Translations under genes and position numbers: made by a program
Notes under the pieces: generated by a model
The model's database searches: none
Seen by the model: the letters and a program-made list of their open reading frames with translations, nothing else
Told to the model about the DNA's origin: nothing
Assembly (NCBI GenBank): GCA_963725085.1
Contig: CAVRXM010000001.1
Span: 744,001-808,000, forward strand
DNA from: VRUE01 sp963725085
GTDB taxonomy: Bacteria; Actinomycetota; Thermoleophilia; Solirubrobacterales; 70-9
Direction of reading: 5' to 3'
DNA length: 64,000 bases
In this document: positions 42,903 to 53,173 of the stretch, piece by piece
How the letters are laid out: each line of letters starts with the position of its first letter
Position numbering within the stretch: the stretch's first letter is position 1

Positions 42903-45900
42903 ATGGCGAAACTCGCTGCGGCCGCAGTTGCGATCCTCTCTCTCTTCCTTGGCGCTGAGGCCCTAGGGGCAGAGAGCGCGCTGGCCGCGCCGTGCGAAGC
43001 GAACCCGATCGTCTGCGAGAACGAAAAGCCGGGGAACCCGCCGAGCGAATGGGATGTGGAAGGCGCCGGCGACCCGAGCATCCAGGGATTCGCGACGGAC
43101 ATCAGCGTCAACCGCGGCGAATCGGTCCATTTCAAGATCAAGACGAACTCCACCGCCTACCACCTCGACATCTACCGGATGGGTTATTACGGCGGCGACG
43201 GCGCACGCAAGGTCGCCACCGCGCAGCCCTCGGCGAGCCTTCCCCAGAGCCAACCGGCCTGTGACGAAGAAGCCTCCACCGGGCTGATCGACTGCGGCAA
43301 CTGGGCCGAATCAGCCTCCTGGGAAGTCCCGGCCGAAGCGGTCTCGGGCATCTACTTCGCGAAGCTCGTCCGCACCGACCAGCCTTCCGAAGGCAGCCAC
43401 ATCCTCTTCATCGTGCGCGACGACGAAAGCCACTCCGACCTGCTCTTCCAGACATCCGACACGACCTGGGAGGCCTACAACCGCTACGGGGGCAGCAGCC
43501 TCTACACCGGCGGTCCTGGGAGTTCCGATGTAGAGGGCGGTTCCGGGACCAATCCGGGCCGCGCCTACAAGGTCAGCTACAACCGCCCGCTGACGGTCCG
43601 CGGCACGACCCCCGAAGACGATCCCTTCAATGCCGAATACCCGATGGTGCGCTGGCTGGAGCGAAATGGGTACGACGTCAGCTACTTCACCGGGGTCGAC
43701 GCGGATCGTCGCGGCGCCGAGATCCAGAACCACAAGGTCTATATGTCGGTGGGCCACGACGAGTACTGGTCAGGGCAGCAGCGCGCCAACGTCGAAGCTG
43801 CACGGGAAGCCGGCGTCAGCCTGGCCTTCTTCAGCGGCAACGAGATCTTCTGGAAGACGCGCTGGGAAGACAGCATCGATGGCTCGGGGACCGACCATCG
43901 CACGCTGGTCTGTTACAAGGAGACCCACGCCAACGCGAAGATCGACCCCGAACCCAATGTCTGGACCGGGACATGGCGGGACCCGCGCTTCAGCCCGCCC
44001 GCGGATGGCGGCAAGCCCGAGAACGCGCTCAGCGGCCAGCTGTTCATGGTTGACGTGGGGACCGCCTCGATCCAGGTGCCGGCGGTCGAGGGCAAGCTGC
44101 GCCTCTGGCGAAACACCAGCGTCGGCTCCCTGAAACCGGGCGAAACCGCCACCCTCGGCGAAGAAACGCTGGGCTATGAGTGGGACGAAGACGTCGACAA
44201 CGGCTTCCGTCCGGCGGGGTTGATGGACCTCTCCTCGACCACGACGGAAGTTCCCGAGAAGCTACTAGACTATGGCTCCAACTACGCGTCCGGCACGGCG
44301 ACCCACCATCTGACGCTCTATCGCGCCCCCAGCGGCGCGCTGGTGTTCGGGGCGGGAACGGTGCAGTGGTCCTGGGGTCTGGACGGCGGTGCACGATCGA
44401 GGAAACACCACGCCCGACCCACGGATGCAGCAGGCCACCGTGAACCTGCTGGCCGACATGGGAGCCCAACCCGGGAGCCTGCAGGAAGACCTCGTGCCCG
44501 CGACCCAGACGACAGATACGACGCCGCCGACGACGACGATCACGAGCCCGCTCGAGGGTGAAAACGTCCAGAGCGGATCGTCGATCACGATCACCGGTAA
44601 CGCCTCGGACCAATCCGGTGAGACGCCCGGCGGCCAGGTCGGCGGCGTTGAAGTCTCGGTCGATGGGGGCGGCACCTGGCACCCGGCAGTCGGGCGCGAG
44701 AGCTGGAGCTACTCCTGGACCCCGGCTTCAATCGGCAGCACGACGATCAAGGCCCGGGCAGTCGATGACAGCGGCAACCTCGAGAGCCCGGGCGCACAGG
44801 TGGATGTCAACGTGTTCCAGAGGCCATGCCCCTGCTCGATCTGGAACAACTCCGTCAGCGCTCCCCAGGACCCGGATACCAACGCGATCGAATTGGGGGT
44901 GAAGTTCCGCTCCGATACCGCGGGCTTCATCACCGGCCTTCGCTTCTACAAGACCGCCGGTAATACCGGAACCCACGTCGGGCGTCTTTGGTCGGCGGGG
45001 GGGACTCAGCTGGCGCAGCGCCACATTCATCGGGGAGAGCGCCACGGGCTGGCAGGAAGTCAGCTTCGACAGCCCGGTGCCGATCGAAGCCGGTACGACC
45101 TATGTCGCCTCCTATTACGCCCCGAACGGCCACTACGCGTCGATCGCCAACTCTTCGCCGCCAGCCGGCGTCGACAGCCCTCCCCTCCACGCGCTCAAGG
45201 ATGGACAGGACGGGCCCAATGGAATCTTCAAGTACGGCCCGTCCGGGGGGCTCTTCTCGAACGGAGGCCCCGACAGCTTCGAACTCGGCGAATTACCTCG
45301 TCGACGTCGTCTTCGACACCACCCTGGTCCCCGGACACGACTCCGCCGACGGTCGTCTCCCGCGTCCCTGACGCAGGTGCCACGGGCGTCGCGAGCACCA
45401 CAAATCTGACCGCGACCTTCAGCGAGGCGATGAGCGCGGGCACGATCAACGGCACCACCGTGGAACTTCGCGGACCCGGTGGCGCGTCCGTTTCGGCGCT
45501 GGTGAGCTACAACGCCGCCGCGCGGAAGGTCACGATCGACCCGATCGCGCACATTGCAGGCCTCGACCACCTACACGGCAACGATCAAGGGGGGAGCGAG
45601 CGGCGTCACCGACCTGGCGGGAAACGCGCTGGCAGGCGATTCGAGCTGGACCTTCACCACCGTGCAGCCTCCGCCGCCCCCACCGGACGAAGGACCGGGC
45701 GGGCCGATCCTGGTGATCTCGAACGCCGGAGATCCCTTCTCTCGCTATTACGCCGAAATCCTGAGTGCCCAGGGTCTCAACGAGTTCAGGGTCACCGATC
45801 TGTCGAACGTCACCCCAGCCGAGCTGAGCGCCTATGACGTCGTCATCCTTGGCGAAACCGGCCTCAGCGGCGGGCAGGTGACGATGTTCAGCGAATGGGT

Positions 45901-48900
45901 CCAGCAGGGCGGCAACCTGATTGCGATGCGCCCGGATCCCCAGCTCGCAGGCCTCCTCGGCCTGGAAGCCACGCCCAACTCGCTTGCCAACGGCTACCTG
46001 AAAGTCAACACGGCCAGCGGCCCCGGAGCGGGAATCGTCAACCAGACCATCCAGTTCCACGGCATCGCCGATCGCTACACGCTCAGTGGTGCCGAAGCGA
46101 TCGCGACCCTATTCTCCGACGCAAACACGGCAACCACCAATCCTGCGGTGACGCTGCGCAGCGTCGGGTCGAACGGGGGGCAGGCTGCCGCCTTCACCTA
46201 CGACCTCGCGAAGTCGGTCGTCTACACGCGCCAGGGCAACCCGGCCTGGGCCGGGGAAGAGCGCGACGGCAGTCTCGCCGATTCGGTCCGACGATCTCTT
46301 CTATGGGGCCGAGGCGGGCGATGTCCAGCCCGATTGGGTCGACCTGAACAAGGTGGCGATCCCTCAGGCCGATGAACAGCAGCGACTGCTGACGAACCTG
46401 ATCGAGGAAATGAACGTGGACCGCAAGCCGCTGCCGAGCTTCTGGTTCCTGCCGCGCGACCAGAAGGCCGCGGTGGTGATGACCGGCGACGATCACGGCA
46501 ATGGGGGAACCGCCGGCCGCTTCAACCAGTACATGGAAGACAGCCCACCCGGCTGCGTGGTCGCGAACTGGGAATGCGTCAGGGCCACTTCCTACATCTA
46601 TCCGCAGACCAGCCCGCTGACCGACGCGGAAGCAGCGGCATTTCAGAGCCAGGGGTTCGAGATCGGGCTGCACGTGCTGACCAACTGCGAAGACTGGAAC
46701 AGCCAGGCCGACCTGGAATCCCTCTACACAGGACAGTTGACTGCACTCGCTGCGAACTATCCGAGCCTGAGCCCACCGTCCACCGAGCGAACCCACTGCG
46801 TCACCTGGAGCGATTGGGCGACGCAGCCGAAGGTCGAGCTGGAGAACGGGATCCGCCTCGACACCAACTACTACTACTGGCCCCCGGAATGGATCCAGGA
46901 CCGTCCGGGGATGTTCACCGGCTCCGGCATGCCGATGCGCTTCGCCGATCTCAACGGATCGATGATCGACGTCTATCAGGCGGCAACGCAGATGACCGAC
47001 GAGTCGGGCCAGTCGTATCCGTTCACGATCGACACTCTGCTCGACCGTGCGCTCGGCCCCGAGGGCTACTACGGCGTCTTCACGGCGAATATGCACACCG
47101 ACTCCGCGGAATCCTCCGGCTCAGATGCGATCGTCGCCTCGGCTCAGGCGCGCGGCGTGCCGGTTGTCTCGGCCCGTCAGATGCTGACCTGGCTCGACGG
47201 CCGCAACGACTCGTCCTTCGGCTCGATCAAATGGAGCGCGAACAAGCTCGAGTTCACCATCGACCACGCAGCGGGCGCGAACGGCCTCCGCGCGATGGTT
47301 CCGTCCACCTCCTCGATCGGCACCCTGACCGGCGTCAAGCTCAACGGCAACCCGGTCACGACGACCAGCCGCGTGATCAAGGGCCGGGAATACGCGTTCT
47401 TCGACGCGGCTCCGGGGTCCTACGAAGCGATCTACGCGGTTGACGAAACCCCTCCGGCGATTTTCGCGGTTGCCTCCTCGGTCTCGGGGAGCGGATCCGC
47501 CACGATCGCCTGGAACACCAACGAGGCGGCGGACTCCAGGGTCGACTACGGCACCGACCCCGACACGCTGATCGCGAGTCAGGGCAGTTCGACCCTGGCC
47601 ACCTCCCACAGCGTGAAACTCACCGGCCTCAAACCGACGACGACCTACTACTACCGCGTGTCCTCGAAGGACGCCGCCGGCAACTCGAGCTCCGATCCCG
47701 TTTCGCCGGCGGCGCCGAGAAGCTTCACCACGTCTCCGCGGACCTTCGAAGACACCACCGTCTCGGACTTCAGCGCCGGCTCTCCGGATTCGAGCACGCA
47801 GGTCTCGCAGACGAGCGACGGAGAGTTGATTCTGGCGCCAACCGTGGGGGAGGAATTCTCCGGCGGCCCGGACCTGCCCGCGGGCTGGACCTCCTGCCCG
47901 TGGACCAGCCCTGAAACCTGCACCTCCGGCGGAGGCGATGTTTCGGGTGGAAGTCTCCACGTCGATGGGACCGATGTCCGGACGACCGCCGCCTATGGGT
48001 CGGGACGCTCGCTCGAATTCGTCGCCAACTTCGGCGGCCAGAGCTTCGAGCATGCCGGCTTCGCCGTCGATCTCAACAGCTCGCAGGATTGGGCGATCTT
48101 CAGCGTGAACGGAAGCGGCGGCTTCTACGCACGCACCAACAGTGACGGGCCGTCAACGGAAACACAGCTCTCGAGCGCTCTACTCGGGTCACCTCACCGC
48201 TACCGGATCGAGTGGGGCGCGAGCGACATTCGCTACTACGTGGATGGGACGCTGGCCGCGACCCACACGGCAGATTTCGGCGCAACTCAGATGCGTCCGA
48301 CCGCGAGCGATTTCACCCCCGGTGGCCAGGAACTCTCGGTCGACTGGGTCCATATGAGCAGCTTCGCCGAGTCGGGGACATTCGAATCGCGCGTATTCGA
48401 CGCAGGTCAGACTGCGCAATGGGGAGCGCTCAGCTGGAGCGCATCGACACCGGGGGGCACGTCCGTGGCGCTCAGCGTCCGCACCGGTGACACCGCGACG
48501 CCCGATGAAAGCTGGAGCGCGTTCAGCCCGATCGCATCCAGCGGCGGGGTTGTTCCCGGCAGCTCGCGCTACATCCAATACCGCGCGCAGCTGAGCACGA
48601 GCGATCCGACCACTACGGCGACCCTGAATGACGTCTCGATCGCCTATGCGATCCCACCCGACACGACGATCAGTTCCGGTCCCTCGGGCCTCACGAGCGA
48701 CTCCACACCGACCTTCGAGTTCTCCTCGAGCGAACCGGGCACGACCTTCGAATGCCGCTTCGACTCGGTGGCCTTTGCGCCATGCAGCGGCCCCGGGGGG
48801 ACCCACACCGCCACCACGGCTCTCGAAGACGGCGCCCACACATTCGAAGTCGCGCGCCACCGATGAAGCCGGCAACGTCGACCCGACCCCCGCCATCTCG

Positions 48901-50780
48901 CTCCTTCACGGTCGACACCCAGGCCCCCGAGACGACGATCAGCTCCGGTCCCTCGGGGCCGACCAACGCCACCTCGGCGAGCTTCGAATTCTCCTCCGAG
49001 CCGGGCGCCACCTCCAGTGCAGCCTCGACGGCGCGCCCTTCAGCGCCTGCACCTCGCCGCAGCCCTACAGCTCGCTGCCCGACGGCGCCCACACATTCGA
49101 AGTCCGCGCGACCGATGAAGCCGGCAACGTCGACCCGACCCCCGCCAGTCCCGCTCCTTCACGGTCGACACCCAGGCGCCCGATACGACGATCAGCTCCG
49201 GTCCCTCGGGGCCGACCAACGCCACCTCGGCGAGCTTCGAATTCTCCTCCGAGCCGGGCGCCACCTCCAGTGCAGCCTCGACGGCGCCGCCTTTCGCGCC
49301 TGCACCTCGCCGCAGCCCTACAGCTCGCTGCCCGACGGCGCCCACACATTCGAAGTCCGCGCCACCGATGAAGCCGGCAACGTCGACCCGACCCCCGCCA
49401 GCCCGCTCCTTCACGGTCGACACCCAGGCGCCCGGCCACCCCGAGCCTGACCGCCACCTCGCCCGCCTCGCCGGCAAATAACAACTCGCCCAAGATCCAG
49501 GGCAGCGCCGAGGCAGGCTCCGTGATCCGGATCTACTCGACCGCCGACTGCAGCGGTGCCCCGCTCGCGACCGGCACCGCCGCCGAACTGGCGAGCCCGG
49601 GGATCACCGTCTCGGTGTCCGACAACTCGACGACCACCCTCCGCGCCACCGCGACCGACAGCGCGACGAACACCTCGAGTCTGCTCGGGCAGCATCACCT
49701 ACGTCGAGGACTCGATCGCGCCCGACACGACGATCAGCTCCGGGCCCTCGGGGCCGATCAACGTCACCTCGGCGAGCTTCGAATTCTCCTCAGAAGCGGG
49801 CACCTCGTTGCAGTGCAGCCTCGACGGCGCCGCCTTTGCCGCCTGCACCTCGCCGAAAACCTACAGCTCCCTCACGAACGGCCCCCACACCTTCGAAGCG
49901 CGGGGGGTCGACCAGGCCGGCAACGTCGACCCGACCCCGGCCGCCCGTTCCTTCACGGTCGACACGCTCGCGCCGGCCGCCCCGAGCCTGACCGCCACCT
50001 CGCCCGCCTCGCCGGCAAACAACAACTCACCCAAGGTCCAGGGCAGCGCAGAGGCAGGCTCGGTGGTGCGGATCTACTCGACCTCCGGCTGCAAGGGAAC
50101 GCCGCTCGCGACCGGCACGCGCCGCCGAACTGGCGAGCCCGGGGCTCACCGTCTCGGTGGCAGACAACTCGACGACCACCCTCCGCGCCACAGCGACCGA
50201 CAGCGCGACGAACACCTCGAGTTGCTCGGGCGGCTTCACCTACGTCGAGGACTCGACCCCACCCGACACGACGATCAGCTCCGGTCCCTCGGGGCCGACT
50301 AGCGACTCCACCCCGACGTTCGGATTCTCCTCGAGCCAATCGGGCTCGACGTTCGAATGCCGCTTTGACTCAGACGCGTTTGCGCCCTGCAGCGGCCCCG
50401 GAGCGACCCACACCCCCACCACGGCTCTGACTGATGGCCCTCACACCTTCGCGGTGCGCGCGATCGACCAGGCCGGCAACGTCGACCCCACACCGGCCAC
50501 CCGTTCGTTCTCGGTGGACACTCAGCCGCCCGATACGACGATCACCTCGGGGCCCTCGGGCAACACGAACAATCGCACGCCCGCCTTCAGCTTCACCTCG
50601 AACGTGCCGGGGTCGACCTTCCAGTGCAGTCTCGACAATTCGAAGTTCTCCGCCTGCACCTCGCCAAAGACCTACTCCAACCAGTCTTATGGCATCCACG
50701 TGTTCAAGGTCCGAGCGATCGACCCGGCCGGCAACGTCGACCCGACGCCGGCAGAACGAACGTTCACAGTCATTCGCTGA
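42903..50780 (+). CDS. Giant multidomain exoprotein with N,N-dimethylformamidase-beta-like and NodB-like domains, many frame breaks
   Basis: ATG 42903 opens a signal peptide (MAKLAAAAVAILSLFLGAEA). Domains in order: an N,N-dimethylformamidase beta-like domain (nt ~42990-44390; YRMGYYGGDGAR, SVGHDEYWSGQQR, FFSGNEIFWKTRW); an Ig-like domain (~44500-44820); a DUF4082-like domain (~44830-45330); an SbsA-type Ig domain (~45350-45660); a glutamine-amidotransferase-like domain (ILVISNAGDPFSRYYAEILS, ~45710-46250); a NodB-like domain (VVMTGDDHGN, IGLHVLTNCED, ~46400-47230); FN3 (~47450-47740); a LamG-like domain; then DTTISSGPSG repeats to the stop at 50780. About 15 single-base frame changes (near 44386, 45019, 45285, 45340, 45549, 46281, 48855, 48905, 49010, 49150, 49262, 49400, 49435, 49685, 50119) interrupt ~2,600 codons. 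It is secreted; it may modify surface sugars or amides, but this is inference. Confidence 0.72.
48880..49390 (+). repeat. Two near-identical ~254-bp tandem repeats coding for Ig-like repeats
   Basis: The unit with GACGATCAGCTCCGG recurs at about 48934 and 49188, 254 bases apart, with very few differences. In-frame units would be 255 bp (85 residues). More diverged copies follow to 50760. Both units carry the same missing T in the ACCTCCAGTGC word, so the frame break was either copied or arises from a systematic read error. Confidence 0.75.
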
Positions 50781-50924
50781 GCCCGAGCCAGCGGTTTCGG
50801 CGCGTGATGGCCGTTCTCGTTGGAGGCGCTCAAGGCCACGTCAACGAGGAATGCAAGACGCGAAACCGGGAGCATCGAGTGCGCACCACCAAATTGGCAC
50901 GGCGAGCGGCTTCGCCGCGCTTCC

Positions 50925-51093
50925 GTGGAAGCGAATTGGAAGCGACAGACGGCAGCCGAGTGGCATCAAATTGCCTGTCCTCCCCATCGAATCCCGCGCG
51001 TGGGCGGGGAAACGGCCACAGGCGGGGACGGACGACAGCAAACCCTGCTTCCTTACAAGCAGGAGGTCACTGGTTCGAGCCCGGTACCGCCCA
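50925..51093 (+). repeat. att-like unit 3: leader repeat plus tRNA-Val-type 3' half
   Basis: The leader GTGGAAGCGAATTGGAAGCG with ACGGCAGCC is followed 116 bases later by a 42-base tRNA 3' half (51052-51093). Its T-arm ACTGG-TTCGAGC-CCGGT pairs. It would complete the orphan 5' half at 16344 into a well-paired tRNA-Val. Translated frames ending YKQEVTGSSPVPPIP are spurious. Confidence 0.78.
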
Positions 51094-51125
51094 TCCCTTG
51101 AAAGCCCTGCTAAAGGGTTCGGGCC

Positions 51126-52172
51126 TCAGCTCGGAACGGCGTAGATCTGCCCGCCTTTTTCCAGCACCCTTCTCGGTGCGAGACCGGTTGGAGGCGGACC
51201 CGCGATCACTTCACCGGTTTCGGCATTGAACTCGCCGCCATGACAGGGACAAACGATGACCCCCCCTTCATAGCCGACGGTGCAACCGGCGTGGGTGCAG
51301 ACGGCGCTGAACGCCTTGAGGCCCCCGTTGGCATTGCGGATCAGGATGTCGGGCGAGCCGTCGCTGGGATCGCTGTAGGTGGCGGCCTGCCCACTCGGCA
51401 GGCGACTGGCCGGTCCGAGCTTGACGGCGCCGGGCGGCAGAGATGCTGTCTTCGAGCCCGTCCCGGCCTCGGTCCCGGTCACCGAGGCGCCACCCGACCG
51501 CGATCCGCTACCAGCAGCCAGGGAACGTGGCGCCGAGTACGCCCCCTTGACCAATGCCGAGATCCCAGCGATCGCCAGTGCTGTCCCGGCGAAACCGGCC
51601 AACAGTGCGCGGCGGGTGGAGGTTGCAGCGTCCTCGTACGTCAGCTCACCCTCAGGGGGACGCAGACTGGTCCGCCGCGCGGTGGCCGGCGAAGGTCGCC
51701 AGACGACATTGTCGAGCGCCGGCTGCCCCGCTGCGCCGGCGAGGACGAGCGGCAGCCAGGCGAACGAGAAAACGAGGTCGGGGCCGAGGAAGTAGGGGGT
51801 CGTGTGCCAACTCGCTGTGAGGAAGAGAAGCAGATTGAGCCCCATGCCGAATAGAGCCGCGATCCGGGTGAAGAGACCGGCCGTGACCAAGAGCCCAATC
51901 AGGATCTCGGCGATCGCCACCCCGATCCCCGCCAGCTCCGCATGCGGCAGGGCGAACGTCCGCAGGAGGAATCCACCGGGGGTGCCCGCGGCAAAGCCGT
52001 GTAGCTGGGTGCCGATATAGGTGGGCGCTCCTGGATGCAGGAATCCCGGGTCGGTCAGCTTCTGGACGCCGGCGTAGACGAATGTGCCGCCGAGGAAGAG
52101 CCGTAGCGGGAACAGCGCCATCGCGGGAGACAGTGCCCTCGGCCGGCCCTGCTTCTCGAGGCGTTCCAGCAT
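51126..52172 (-). CDS. DoxX-type membrane domain fused to a Rieske [2Fe-2S] domain
   Basis: The 348-residue protein has an N-terminal DoxX-like part (residues ~18-150, four helices: ALFPLRLFLGGTFVYAGVQK, IGVAIAEILIGLLVTAGLFT, ALFGMGLNLLLFLTASWHTT, FSFAWLPLVLAGAAGQ), a cytoplasmic or linker region, another helix (ALLAGFAGTALAIAGISALV), a Ser/Gly linker and a Rieske domain. The Rieske ligands CTHAGC and CPCHGGEF are complete, so a 2Fe-2S cluster should form. It suggests a membrane redox protein passing electrons from or to quinone. Whether it is cargo of the att-bounded segment is an inference from its place between unit 3 and the 52.3-kb fragment. Confidence 0.88.
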   Translation of the reverse strand: MLERLEKQGRPRALSPAMALFPLRLFLGGTFVYAGVQKLTDPGFLHPGAPTYIGTQLHGFAAGTPGGFLLRTFALPHAELAGIGVAIAEILIGLLVTAGLFTRIAALFGMGLNLLLFLTASWHTTPYFLGPDLVFSFAWLPLVLAGAAGQPALDNVVWRPSPATARRTSLRPPEGELTYEDAATSTRRALLAGFAGTALAIAGISALVKGAYSAPRSLAAGSGSRSGGASVTGTEAGTGSKTASLPPGAVKLGPASRLPSGQAATYSDPSDGSPDILIRNANGGLKAFSAVCTHAGCTVGYEGGVIVCPCHGGEFNAETGEVIAGPPPTGLAPRRVLEKGGQIYAVPS

Positions 52173-52296
52173 TTACCTCACTTTCGGGGGAGCGGCTAAA
52201 CGCCGATTCAGCGCAGGATGAGAAATCTCTCACCTAAGCGACGAGGTGATCGTCTCGACTCCATTGTGGGGGGCGCCACGCTGGCCAGGACTCAGC

Positions 52297-52318
52297 AGTT
52301 CGAGCCCGGTACCGTCCA
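52297..52318 (+). repeat. Fragment of a fourth tRNA 3' end
   Basis: TTCGAGCCCGGTACCGTCCA at 52299-52318 equals the T-loop-to-acceptor end of the 3' half at 51052-51093 with one change. It suggests that a fourth att-like unit existed and that the DoxX-Rieske gene lay between two copies. Confidence 0.6.
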
Positions 52319-52379
52319 TCGCGATAGAAGGGAAATGGATGCGGAGTCGATCCAATGCCGGTTGACCACCGGGGCGGGC

Positions 52380-52393
52380 GGGGGGGGGGGGGG
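52380..52393. repeat. 14-base poly-G tract
   Basis: Fourteen consecutive Gs lie about 48 bases before the first possible start of the GNAT gene. Such long tracts slip easily. It may lie in a promoter or leader; it may also simply be of wrong length in the assembly. Confidence 0.7.
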
Positions 52394-52440
52394 TTTCGGC
52401 GCTAGGATCGAGATCCGCTCGTCAGACCCAGACTGCACCG

Positions 52441-53004
52441 ATGCGGAGGATGCTGACCACGGCGAATCCCCAGACAGGTCAGATTGTTGAGCTCCGGGAC
52501 GGGACCAGGGCCCTGATTCGACCGATTGCGCCGTCCGATCGCGAACGGCTCAATGAAGGGTTTCAGAGCGCCAGCCCGGAGTCGAACTACATGCGTTTCC
52601 TCAATGCCCGGTCAAAGCTCTCGGGCAGCCAGCTCGACTATCTGACCGCCGTCGACCATGTCAGCCACGAGGCGCTGATCGCGGTCGATCCTGAGAGCGG
52701 CCAGAGCTTCGGGACCGCCCGCTGCATCCGTATCGACGAGCGCGCCGAGACGGCCGAGTTCGCGGTCGGCGTCGGCGATCGATGGATGCGGATCGGCCTG
52801 GGAACGGCGCTGCTCACCGCGCTCGTTCTCCGCGCCGGTGAAATGGGGATCACCCGGTTCACCGCGGTGATCCATAGCGAGAACACCGCGATCAGGCGCC
52901 TGGTGGAGACGGTCGCGGGAGCCTACGAGACCAAATCGACTGAACCGGGCGCTGCGGAGATAGCGTTCGATCTCCGAGGCATCGACCGGCCCGCAGCGAC
53001 GTGA
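52441..53004 (+). CDS. GNAT-family N-acetyltransferase
   Basis: The 187-residue protein has the GNAT fold: RDGTRALIRPIAPSDRERLN, FLNARSKLSG, EFAVGVGDRWMRIGLGTALL (acetyl-CoA loop, here R-x-G-L-G-x-A) and TRFTAVIHSENTAIRRLVET. The YMRFLNARSKLS block resembles the acetyltransferase module seen next to protein-acetylation enzymes in actinobacteria, so a protein lysine acetyltransferase is possible. ATG 52441 or 52450 may be used. It stands alone downstream of the poly-G tract. Confidence 0.83.
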   Translation: MRRMLTTANPQTGQIVELRDGTRALIRPIAPSDRERLNEGFQSASPESNYMRFLNARSKLSGSQLDYLTAVDHVSHEALIAVDPESGQSFGTARCIRIDERAETAEFAVGVGDRWMRIGLGTALLTALVLRAGEMGITRFTAVIHSENTAIRRLVETVAGAYETKSTEPGAAEIAFDLRGIDRPAAT

Positions 53005-53042
53005 AGGACGCAGAGAGGGGAGACGGGTGTCGGAGCAGGCGA

Positions 53043-53170
53043 CTAGTTCGTGCCCTCGACGGCGGCGGTCGCGTGGAGACGCATCAGGCCGCAGTTGTCG
53101 CAGATCAGCAGGTAGGCCGGGAACCCATCGGGACCCCCCTGCTCCGGAACGAAGCATCCCGGACGACAAC
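53043..53170 (-). CDS. Possible small zinc-ribbon protein (start not found)
   Basis: A minus-strand frame ends at 53043-53045 and reads SCRPGCFVPEQ, then PAYLLICDNCGLMRLHATAA. The C-x2-C plus the upstream C-x3-C look like a zinc ribbon. No ATG, GTG or TTG is in frame; it may be truncated or start at a rare codon. Confidence 0.35.
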
Positions 53171-53173
53171 TGA

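Noticed and set aside
40501..51101. Small proteins ending YKQEVTGSSPVPPI, LQAGGHWFEPGTAH or similar
   Set aside because: These are translations of tRNA 3' halves and their leaders, a well known source of false hypothetical proteins.
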